Shown here: positions 14,771 to 22,019 of the stretch, in pieces
Position numbering within the stretch: the stretch's first letter is position 1
How the letters are laid out: the number at the start of each line of letters is the position of its first letter
Source: Paenibacillus ottowii
Lineage (GTDB): Bacteria; Bacillota; Bacilli; Paenibacillales; Paenibacillaceae
Length of the DNA: 64,000 nt
Direction: 5' to 3'
Assembly (NCBI RefSeq): GCF_006874425.1
Contig: NZ_VIJZ01000002.1
Span: forward strand, 186,001 to 250,000
Made by a program: the position numbers and the translations under genes
Notes under the pieces: model-generated
Seen by the model: only the letters and a program-made list of their open reading frames with translations
Databases searched by the model: none
Told to the model about the DNA's origin: nothing

Positions 14771-14795
14771 AAAAACCGCATACTCACAGGTTTTT
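14771..14795 (-). terminator. Rho-independent terminator of glnRA
   Basis: On the minus strand AAAAACC, an 11-base loop and GGTTTTT form a 7-bp stem followed by further T residues, 6 bp after the glnA stop. The stem is A/T rich and weak but correctly placed. It may coincide with or neighbour the phage attachment site. Confidence 0.6.
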
Positions 14796-14800
14796 ATCTA

Positions 14801-16129
14801 TTAATAAAGCGTCAGATATTGATCACGTTCCCACTGATGTACTTGGGTGCGATACATATCCCATTCAATTTCCTTAAGCTCATAGAAGTAAGCCAGAGCA
14901 TGATCACCCAGTGCGTCAGAGATCACCTCGCTCCGAATAAGCTCAGACAAAGCTTCTTTCAGGTCCGCAGGCAGACTTGGAATACCTTCTTCAATCCGCT
15001 CTTCCTCGGACATCACATAAATATTGCGATCAATTGGAGCTGGCAGAGCCATCTGACGTTTGATACCATCCAAACCTGCTCTCAGCATTACAGCCAAGGC
15101 TAAATAAGGATTCGCTGCCGGGTCAGGGTTCCGAACCTCGACGCGCGTGCTCAGGCCACGAGATGCGGGAATCCGAATCATCGGACTGCGATTGCTTGCA
15201 GACCAAGCAACATAACAAGGCGCTTCATAACCTGGTACGAGACGCTTGTAGGAATTAACTGTTGGATTCGTGATCGCTGCCATTGCGCGTGCATGTTTAA
15301 GAATGCCAGCCATATAGTGGCGAGCTGTCTGGCTTAATCCGAGTTCATCCGTCTCATCATAAAATACGTTTTCATTGTCCTTGAACAACGATTGGTTGCA
15401 GTGCATACCGGAGCCATTCACGCCGAACAAAGGTTTTGGCATAAAGGTGGCATGCAGACCATGCTGACGAGCAATCGTTTTAACCACGAGCTTGAACGTT
15501 TGAATCTGATCGGCAGCTTTAACTGCATCTGCATATTTAAAGTCAATCTCATGCTGACCAGGTGCTACTTCATGATGGGATGCTTCTATTTCGAAGCCCA
15601 TCTCTTCAAGCTTAAGAACGATTTCACGACGGCAGTTCTCCCCTAGATCCATTGGAGCCAGGTCAAAATATCCGCCTTGGTCATTCAGTTCTGTGGTCGG
15701 ATCGCCTTTTTCATCCGTTTTGAACAAGAAGAATTCAGGCTCTGGTCCCACATTCATCGATGTGTATCCCATTTCTTCGGCTTCCTTAAGTACACGTTTC
15801 AAGATCCCCCGCGGGTCACCTGCAAATGGAGAGCCGTCTGGCTTGTAAATATCGCAAATCAAGCGAGCTACGCGGTCTGAGGTTACCCAAGGGAATACAA
15901 CCCAAGTGTCCAAATCTGGGTATAAGTACATGTCAGATTCTTCGATACGTACATAACCCTCTATGGAAGAACCGTCAAACATCATTTTATTATCCAATGC
16001 TTTTTCCAACTGGCTTACAGGAATTTCAACGTTCTTAATAGTGCCCAATAAGTCTGTGAACTGCAAACGAATAAAACGAACATTTTCTTCTTTCGCAATC
16101 CTAAGGATATCATCTCTTGTATAACTCAC
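14801..16129 (-). CDS. glnA: Glutamine synthetase, type I (glnA)
   Basis: A 442-aa cytosolic enzyme that makes glutamine from glutamate, ammonia and ATP. Family signatures are [20 protein letters not shown] (about 50-70), PEPEFFLF with metal-binding Glu, [19 protein letters not shown] and NRSPMIRIP. The length and lack of an adenylylation-type extension fit the GSI-alpha form of Firmicutes, which is feedback-inhibited by glutamine and then binds GlnR. The start is GTG with GGGAGAGG upstream. It follows glnR in one operon, as in Bacillus. The 3' end is intact, so the prophage has not disrupted it. Confidence 0.99.
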   Translation of the reverse strand: MSYTRDDILRIAKEENVRFIRLQFTDLLGTIKNVEIPVSQLEKALDNKMMFDGSSIEGYVRIEESDMYLYPDLDTWVVFPWVTSDRVARLICDIYKPDGSPFAGDPRGILKRVLKEAEEMGYTSMNVGPEPEFFLFKTDEKGDPTTELNDQGGYFDLAPMDLGENCRREIVLKLEEMGFEIEASHHEVAPGQHEIDFKYADAVKAADQIQTFKLVVKTIARQHGLHATFMPKPLFGVNGSGMHCNQSLFKDNENVFYDETDELGLSQTARHYMAGILKHARAMAAITNPTVNSYKRLVPGYEAPCYVAWSASNRSPMIRIPASRGLSTRVEVRNPDPAANPYLALAVMLRAGLDGIKRQMALPAPIDRNIYVMSEEERIEEGIPSLPADLKEALSELIRSEVISDALGDHALAYFYELKEIEWDMYRTQVHQWERDQYLTLY

Positions 16130-16245
16130 AGTAACCTCTCCCTTTCTGTAACGACTGTATGCAAATCGACTGTATCATAAATGACATTAAAGATGAGATC
16201 GTTTTTTAAGTAAAATAACCTTATGTCAAAAGGCAAGTCACAGCA

Positions 16246-16659
16246 TTATCTTTTATTAAAAAATCGTGATAATTCGCCTTGGATCAAAGATACCTGTCCT
16301 GGTCTTTTGCCTGCAACAAGTTGTTGTTTTAACAAACGATGAAGCTGAGTATCGGACATTTCACGGCGTTTGACTTCCGTATCTGCAGTAATAACTGTAG
16401 CTTCCTCCGACTCCTTGGTAACCGGATTCATGACTTGTTTTATTCCTGCAATGTTAACACCTTTCTCAATCAAAGCCTTAATTTCAAGCAGACGCTCTAC
16501 GTCATTGAATGAAAAAAGACGCTGGTTACCCGATGTGCGGGCAGGAACTATCAAATTATGCTGCTCATAATAACGAATCTGACGCGCTGACAAGTCCGTT
16601 AGCTTCATGACAATACCTATTGGAAATAAGGCCATATTTCTGCGAATTTCGTCGCCCAT
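16246..16659 (-). CDS. glnR: GlnR, nitrogen-metabolism repressor (MerR family)
   Basis: A 137-aa MerR-type regulator. The winged HTH is visible as IGIVMKLTDLSARQIRYYEQHNLIVPART, followed by NQRLFSFNDVERLLEIKALIEKG. GlnR dimers bind TGTNA-N7-TNACA sites when activated by feedback-inhibited glutamine synthetase and repress glnRA and other nitrogen genes. The C-terminal 40 residues, which in Bacillus form the autoinhibitory tail, are present. It lies upstream of glnA with a 116-bp gap that contains no second GlnR box that I can identify. Confidence 0.96.
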   Translation of the reverse strand: MGDEIRRNMALFPIGIVMKLTDLSARQIRYYEQHNLIVPARTSGNQRLFSFNDVERLLEIKALIEKGVNIAGIKQVMNPVTKESEEATVITADTEVKRREMSDTQLHRLLKQQLVAGKRPGQVSLIQGELSRFFNKR

Positions 16660-16695
16660 TTGTCATCAACCTTCCAGTGATCTATTATTCACCTT

Positions 16696-16747
16696 ATTGT
16701 ACATTTAGCTGATGCAAAGTGTCAATGATATGTTAGAAAAACTCACA
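16696..16747 (-). promoter_or_regulatory. glnRA promoter with GlnR/TnrA box
   Basis: On the minus strand TTGACA (16720-16725), 18 bp, TACAAT (16696-16701) form a good sigma-A promoter 36 bp before the glnR ATG. Just upstream of the -35, at 16731-16747, TGTGA-N7-TAACA fits the GlnR/TnrA consensus TGTNA-N7-TNACA exactly. The box overlaps the last codon and stop of ynbB. Position and match agree with autorepression of glnRA. Confidence 0.85.
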
Positions 16748-17996
16748 ATAATTTACGTTCTTTCATCGTTTGTAGAGCCATAAGTACTCCATATTTGACA
16801 TGAGAGTAGGTTAAGCCCCCTTGCATGTAACCAATATAAGGCTCTCGTATCGGAGCATCGGCGGATAATTCCAAACTTCCACCTTGGATGAACGTACCTG
16901 CGGCCATAATAACGGGATGCTCATAACCTGGCATATCCCACGGTTCTGGCACCACATGGCTATCCACGGCCGCTGCGCGCTGAATGCCCTGTACAAAAGC
17001 AATTAGATGTTCTGGCCCACTAAACGAAATGGCCTGAATCAAATCCGTGCGCTCCTCATGCCAAGCAGGTTTGGTCTCAAAACCCATTTCCTCAAAGACA
17101 GCAGCTGCGAATATGCTTCCTTTAACAGCTTGCCCCACCAATGTGGGAGCAAGGAACAACCCTTGGTATATGCCTCGTGTAGTACCTAGCATAGCCCCTA
17201 CCTCTCCACCGATTCCTGGTGCTGTTAAGCGATAGGATGCCAACTCCACATATTGATGTTTTCCGCAGATATATCCACCCGTTTCTGCAATACCGCCTCC
17301 GGGATTTTTAATTAACGAACCTGCCATCAAGTCGACACCAACCTGAGTAGGTTCCAGCTTCTCAGTAAATTCACCATAGCAATTGTCCACAAAGACAATA
17401 ACGTCAGGCTTTATCTTCTTCACACGTGCTGTCATTTCTTCAATATCAGCTACACTAAAGGAAGCTCTCCAATCATAGCCGCGTGAACGCTGGATACCGA
17501 TCACCTTGGTATTGGCATGAATTGCGGACTCCACGGCTTTCCAGTCTACTTTACCGTCTGCTGTCAGCGCTGTTTCACTATAAGTAACACCAAAGTCCTG
17601 CAATGATCCTGTTCCGTCGCCGGGCTTACCAATCACTTTGTGTAAGGTATCATAAGGACGACCTGTAATGTATAACAACTCATCCCCCGGACGCAGCACA
17701 CCAAATAAAGCCGTGGCGATGGTATGTGTTCCCGAAGCAAAGTGCGGACGCACCAACGCTGCCTCCGCACCGAACACATCTGCATAGACTTCTTCCAGCA
17801 CTTCACGCCCCCGATCATTGTAAGCATATCCCGTTGAACCCGCGAAATGAAAATCGCTCACTTGCTTGCGCTGGAAGGCCTGAATGACCTTCCACTGATT
17901 TGCATCTACAATATGATCTATGTGCTGTATGCGTTCTTGTATTTTATGTTCGACTGTTTCCTGAATTTGCTGAATTTCTGGACTAAAAACTACCAT
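16743..17996 (-). CDS. ynbB: YnbB, PLP-dependent methionine gamma-lyase-family protein (aluminium resistance protein)
   Basis: A 417-aa fold-type I pyridoxal-phosphate enzyme of the YnbB/'aluminium resistance' family, related to cystathionine gamma-synthase-type lyases. The PLP-binding Asp-containing segment VIVFVDNCYGEF and the Schiff-base lysine in GSLIKNPGGG are visible, and HFASGTHTIATALFG binds the cofactor phosphate. The physiological substrate is unclear; sulphur amino-acid cleavage is suggested by family. Gene order hflX-ynbB-glnR-glnA is the same as in B. subtilis. Length is complete and the start is supported by AAGAAGG. Confidence 0.95.
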   Translation of the reverse strand: MVVFSPEIQQIQETVEHKIQERIQHIDHIVDANQWKVIQAFQRKQVSDFHFAGSTGYAYNDRGREVLEEVYADVFGAEAALVRPHFASGTHTIATALFGVLRPGDELLYITGRPYDTLHKVIGKPGDGTGSLQDFGVTYSETALTADGKVDWKAVESAIHANTKVIGIQRSRGYDWRASFSVADIEEMTARVKKIKPDVIVFVDNCYGEFTEKLEPTQVGVDLMAGSLIKNPGGGIAETGGYICGKHQYVELASYRLTAPGIGGEVGAMLGTTRGIYQGLFLAPTLVGQAVKGSIFAAAVFEEMGFETKPAWHEERTDLIQAISFSGPEHLIAFVQGIQRAAAVDSHVVPEPWDMPGYEHPVIMAAGTFIQGGSLELSADAPIREPYIGYMQGGLTYSHVKYGVLMALQTMKERKLL

Positions 17997-18108
17997 TTAC
18001 CTTCTTGACCCTCTCTCTTCCGCAGCTTTAAGCTAATCATGTTATATTTGTTGTTCAATTTGAACGATGAACATTATCATTTTATTAACCTAAAAACATC
18101 ATTAGATG

Positions 18109-19395
18109 TTAACTTTCTGTGAACTCGCTGAGCGCATGACCATACTTTTCGTATTCGCCTCTTTGAATTTCTACCTCATAAATGACATCATTGCCGTCAT
18201 ACTCTGTCAGTAGCACATCCCCAATTCGATAAAGCACCGATGTTAAATCCCCACGTTCCGCAGGAATACGGAACCTCAGCGTATCACCGCTTAGATGCTC
18301 CTGAATCAATTCACGAATGCGTAGCAAATCCGTTTCATCAAATGCGCTGATTTTCAAATAACCCTCCCCGGAAGGAAGCATTTCTAATTGTTCAGGGGTG
18401 CAGGCATCTTTTTTGTTAAACAATACAATCTGAGGCTTGTCCGCAGCCCCAAGCTGTTCTAGGATTGACTCTACAACTTTCATTTGTTCGTCACGCATAT
18501 CCGAAGAGGCATCCACGACATGTAAAATGAGATGAGCCTCATTGGCCTCCTCCAAGGTTGCCCGGAAAGAAGCTACCAAATCATGAGGCAGGTTTTGAAT
18601 AAACCCTACTGTGTCTGTAAGAATAACTTCTTTGCCACTTGGCAGTTCCATTGTTCTGGAGGTAGGGTCAAGTGTCGCAAACAATTGGTTCTCAATATAT
18701 ACATCGGCAGCTGTCAGTTGCTTCAACAGCGTTGATTTGCCAGCATTCGTATAGCCAACGAGTGCCACCTGGACAATGCCGGTCTTTTGTCTGCGCTCCC
18801 TATGTAAATACCGGTGACGCATCACTTCGTCAAGTTGGCGTTTCAGATCACTGATTCGGTCACGGATGTGACGACGGTCCGTCTCCAGCTTGCTTTCACC
18901 AGGACCACGTGTTCCAATTCCGCCACCGAGCCGTGAAAGGTTTTTACCATGTCCAGACAGTCGAGGGAGTAAGTATGACAACTGCGCCAGTTCAACCTGG
19001 ATAATGCCTTCCCGTGTTTTTGCACGCTGAGCAAAAATGTCCAGAATCAACTGTGTTCGGTCAATGATTTTGAGATCCAGGCTTTCTTCCAGATTTCGTA
19101 CCTGGGCTCCCGAGAGCTCTTGATCAAAAATAGCTGTATTTGCTCCCAATTCTTCGGCAACGGCACGCAATTCATCCACTTTTCCCTTGCCAATAAACCA
19201 TTTTGAATCCTTGGATTCCCTATTTTGTGTGAGCACGCTCAGCACTTCAACTCCCGCTGTCTCAGCCAGTTTCACCAGTTCCTCCAACGAGTATTCCGTA
19301 TTGATGCCGGATCGTTTGACTTCATCTGTAATTAAACTGACTAATACCGCCTTATCCTGTATTTCGGTCTGTGTATCATGAGTGGAGTTCGCCAT
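18109..19395 (-). CDS. hflX: HflX, ribosome-associated GTPase
   Basis: A 428-aa GTPase that splits or rescues stalled 70S ribosomes and 50S subunits under stress. The N-terminal HflX domain includes NTAIFDQELSGAQVRNLE and the glycine-rich RLGGGIGTRGPGESKLE linker; the G domain has G1 GYTNAGKST, G3 DTVGFI, and G4 NKKD. Called YnbA in B. subtilis. It precedes ynbB by 112 bp on the same strand. Confidence 0.97.
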   Translation of the reverse strand: MANSTHDTQTEIQDKAVLVSLITDEVKRSGINTEYSLEELVKLAETAGVEVLSVLTQNRESKDSKWFIGKGKVDELRAVAEELGANTAIFDQELSGAQVRNLEESLDLKIIDRTQLILDIFAQRAKTREGIIQVELAQLSYLLPRLSGHGKNLSRLGGGIGTRGPGESKLETDRRHIRDRISDLKRQLDEVMRHRYLHRERRQKTGIVQVALVGYTNAGKSTLLKQLTAADVYIENQLFATLDPTSRTMELPSGKEVILTDTVGFIQNLPHDLVASFRATLEEANEAHLILHVVDASSDMRDEQMKVVESILEQLGAADKPQIVLFNKKDACTPEQLEMLPSGEGYLKISAFDETDLLRIRELIQEHLSGDTLRFRIPAERGDLTSVLYRIGDVLLTEYDGNDVIYEVEIQRGEYEKYGHALSEFTES

Positions 19396-19506
19396 ATTGT
19401 TAGCTCCTTTATTTTCATGTCAACTCTCGAACAGAAACCGACCTGATGTCAGGCCGGCCCCCGTTCGATGTCATACAATTCGAATGATTCAGATTCCTAT
19501 TATCGC

Positions 19507-20490
19507 CTATCTTTTGTCCATTTTCAAATCCTCAGGTCGCAACGTCATCAATTCCTGCTTGCCCGGTTGCCCGCTTCTGTACTGATTAAGCAGCCTGACA
19601 GCTTGGTGCCGAATTGCTTTTTCAATCACATTACGAACATAACGTGCATTGCTAAATGCATGGAGGCTGTCATTTCGCTCATTTAGCAAATGCTCCTTCA
19701 TTTTGAGTATAGACTGCGGCATGAGAATATAATCCCGTTCCTTAGCCATCATCTCTGAAATTTGGATAAGCTGATCAACGGTGTAATCAGGAAAATCCAA
19801 CTGGATTGGAAAGCGGGAAGGAAGGCCAGGATTTGTCCGTAAAAAAAAGTCCATTTCTCCCGAATACCCGGCAAGGATCAAAATAAACTGATTTTTTTGG
19901 TCCTCCATGGCTTTTACCAGGGTATCAATCGCTTCTTTCCCAAAATCCTTTTCCCCTCCGCGTGCTAAACTGTAAGCCTCATCAATGAACAGCACGCCGC
20001 CAAGAGATTTCTTTACCAGGTCCCGCGTTTTTTGTGCCGTGTGACCAATATACTCCCCTACCAGATCAGCCCTCTCTACTTCAATCAGATGGCCCTTGCT
20101 CAGCACCCCCATTTTCTGCAGCATTTTAGCGATAATGCGGGCTACTGTCGTTTTTCCGGTACCAGGATTTCCTTTGAAAATCATGTGATATACGTGTGCG
20201 TTGCTCAGCAGACCCGCATCAGTGCGCATATGAGCGATTTGCAAAAAGGCATATACCTCAAAAACCAGCTCTTTGATGTTATCCAAGCCGACGAGATGAT
20301 CGAGTTCTTTCTGAATTTCCTGATAAAGACTGAGATACTGCGGTAGCGTCTGCGACTTGGTCGAAGCCACTGCTTCCGTCTCGTCCACAGTCACCGAAGC
20401 GATCGGCTCCGGGCTACGCAGCACGACATTGATTTGTCTGGAAGGTCTCTCCTCCGACCGCTTGCCCGCGGCGATTCCCCGTCCGTTCAT
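19507..20490 (-). CDS. spoVK: SpoVK, stage V sporulation AAA ATPase
   Basis: A 327-aa AAA+ protein of the CbxX/CfqX family. Walker A is GNPGTGKTT, Walker B VLFIDEAYSLARGG, and the sensor/arginine-finger segment PSRFPIQLDFPDYT follows. In B. subtilis SpoVK is made in the mother cell under sigma-E and is needed for spore maturation. The first 35 residues (Arg-rich, low complexity) extend beyond the conserved part. GAGGTGAT lies before the ATG. The order spoVK-hflX-ynbB is conserved with Bacillus. Confidence 0.95.
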   Translation of the reverse strand: MNGRGIAAGKRSEERPSRQINVVLRSPEPIASVTVDETEAVASTKSQTLPQYLSLYQEIQKELDHLVGLDNIKELVFEVYAFLQIAHMRTDAGLLSNAHVYHMIFKGNPGTGKTTVARIIAKMLQKMGVLSKGHLIEVERADLVGEYIGHTAQKTRDLVKKSLGGVLFIDEAYSLARGGEKDFGKEAIDTLVKAMEDQKNQFILILAGYSGEMDFFLRTNPGLPSRFPIQLDFPDYTVDQLIQISEMMAKERDYILMPQSILKMKEHLLNERNDSLHAFSNARYVRNVIEKAIRHQAVRLLNQYRSGQPGKQELMTLRPEDLKMDKR

Positions 20491-20604
20491 GCATCCATCA
20501 CCTCAACATTTCTTCAGGCACAGCTTACCCTATTAATGTATTCGGTCCGGCATGTCCTTATTAGCATAAAAGCTACGAGAACGTGTACAAAGCTTTCCCT
20601 CAAT

Positions 20605-21300
20605 TCAGGCAATCCAAGCTAGGGCACTGATCCACCACCGTTGCAGCGTCCATTTAGCATAAGCCAGCACTTCTCTTGATTGATGAATGGGCATATTCAG
20701 CACTTTGGATTCGGTCAGAGCCATTTGGGGATGATCATAATCTAAAAATTGAGCAATCTCCATTGCTCGAGGTCCATGATAGCTATGTGTGATGATGACG
20801 GTGGAGGTCCAGCCATACTCCTTCATGATACGCTGGCTGAAAAGCAGATTTTCGTAAGTACTGGTCGCCTGGTTTTCTAACAAAATATGCTGTATAGGGA
20901 CTCCCCTATCTACCAAGTAGCGTTGCATACCCTCGGCCTCCGTATATGGAAAATCAGGTTGATCCAGTCCTCCACTAACAATTAGACGCTGAACCGTCCC
21001 ATTGCGATATAATCGCAACGCTTCTTCTAACCTTTCTCTTAAACCTGGGCTGGGCTCAGCTCCCCACATAGAGGCGCCTAGTACAATGCCAATTTGGGCA
21101 CGCTGGAGCGGAGTGGTAGAGACAGCTGTATTCATATTCCATACTCGGACACCTGCCCATACCAATCCGGCCAAAATGAAAATTACCAAACCAAGTATCA
21201 GACGCTTCGATACCTTGAATATTTTCCTGGAGCGACTCTGCCTGTTTTGTGGTTCATGGCGTTGGGAGCCAGTGCTTCTAATCCACTGCACAGCTCTCAC
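20605..21300 (-). CDS. YdcF/SanA-family membrane protein (DUF218)
   Basis: A 231-aa protein with a positively charged N-terminus, one transmembrane helix (LILGLVIFILAGLVWAGVRVW, about 33-53) and an extracytoplasmic DUF218 domain: IGIVLGASMWG, RLIVSGGL, LENQATSTYENLLFS and IITHSYHGPRA. Such proteins are implicated in envelope or vancomycin-tolerance phenotypes, but no reaction is firmly known. The GTG start overlaps the stop of the DUF402 gene (GTGA), so the two are translationally coupled. Confidence 0.88.
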   Translation of the reverse strand: MRAVQWIRSTGSQRHEPQNRQSRSRKIFKVSKRLILGLVIFILAGLVWAGVRVWNMNTAVSTTPLQRAQIGIVLGASMWGAEPSPGLRERLEEALRLYRNGTVQRLIVSGGLDQPDFPYTEAEGMQRYLVDRGVPIQHILLENQATSTYENLLFSQRIMKEYGWTSTVIITHSYHGPRAMEIAQFLDYDHPQMALTESKVLNMPIHQSREVLAYAKWTLQRWWISALAWIA

Positions 21301-21854
21301 CGTTCTCTCTTGAAATCACCGTTATGAAACCATTCTGCCCGGTGTTTCAGCGACATTTTAAAATAGGGGAACATATGAGCATCGATCTGATGTAACAGGT
21401 CAGCCGCCGTTCGGTTAGCCAATTCCGCTTCCTGCGTTGAAATATGACCCCGTTGTAGTGCCTCCTCCAGTTCATCCTCATCGACCAGAAAAATTTCGCC
21501 GTTTTTAAGCACAACAACATCCAAATACAAATCATCAAACCAAGGAACTCCTTGATCCGTTACTCCTTGATTTCGGCAGGTATCAATGTACCATTCAACG
21601 ATTTGCTCTCGATTGTCAAACATTGCAGTCACCACATAATGCTTACCTTTTGGATAATACTGCAACCAGGAATAACCTTTATCGGCTATGCAAAACGTAT
21701 GACCACCATAACTTTTCCATAATGGCTCCTTGAGACTCAAAATAGTATACAGGGTCACATATCCTGTAAACGCATCACTTTCTACATACCGGCAAGCAAA
21801 CTTGCGATTAGTGATCCTGCGCCAGTTGGCCCGGTCTCCGAATTTGCGCTTCAT
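21297..21854 (-). CDS. DUF402-domain protein (nucleoside diphosphate phosphatase-like)
   Basis: A 185-aa member of the DUF402 family, which has an FomD-like beta-barrel and in some cases hydrolyses nucleoside di- or triphosphates. Visible conserved elements are KSYGGHTFCIADKGYSWLQYYP, the W-Y-DTCRNQG stretch, PWFDDLYLDVVVLKNGEIFLVDEDELEEAL with clustered acidic metal ligands, and a helical C-terminus. The ATG after GGAGAGGA is chosen; the frame is open for 19 codons upstream without a site. It lies upstream of the DUF218 protein with a 4-bp overlap. Confidence 0.87.
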   Translation of the reverse strand: MKRKFGDRANWRRITNRKFACRYVESDAFTGYVTLYTILSLKEPLWKSYGGHTFCIADKGYSWLQYYPKGKHYVVTAMFDNREQIVEWYIDTCRNQGVTDQGVPWFDDLYLDVVVLKNGEIFLVDEDELEEALQRGHISTQEAELANRTAADLLHQIDAHMFPYFKMSLKHRAEWFHNGDFKRER

Positions 21855-21940
21855 AAATGATGTTCCTCTCCAACATTGGTAAAACCAGCTTACCATATTT
21901 AAACTGTACACTCAAAAATAACCCCTGTATTACAACAAAA

Positions 21941-21980
21941 AAGGTATTTTCAGACTGCCTAAACAGTCCGAAAATACCTT
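21941..21980 (-). terminator. Terminator downstream of PBP1A
   Basis: A 17-bp stem (AAGGTATTTTC... with one G-T pair) and a 6-base loop are followed on the minus strand by TTTTTTGTTG. It terminates the PBP1A transcript and separates it from the DUF402 gene. Confidence 0.88.
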
Positions 21981-22019
21981 CGAGTTAAAACTGAAACAAC
22001 CTACACGAAATCATACTTG

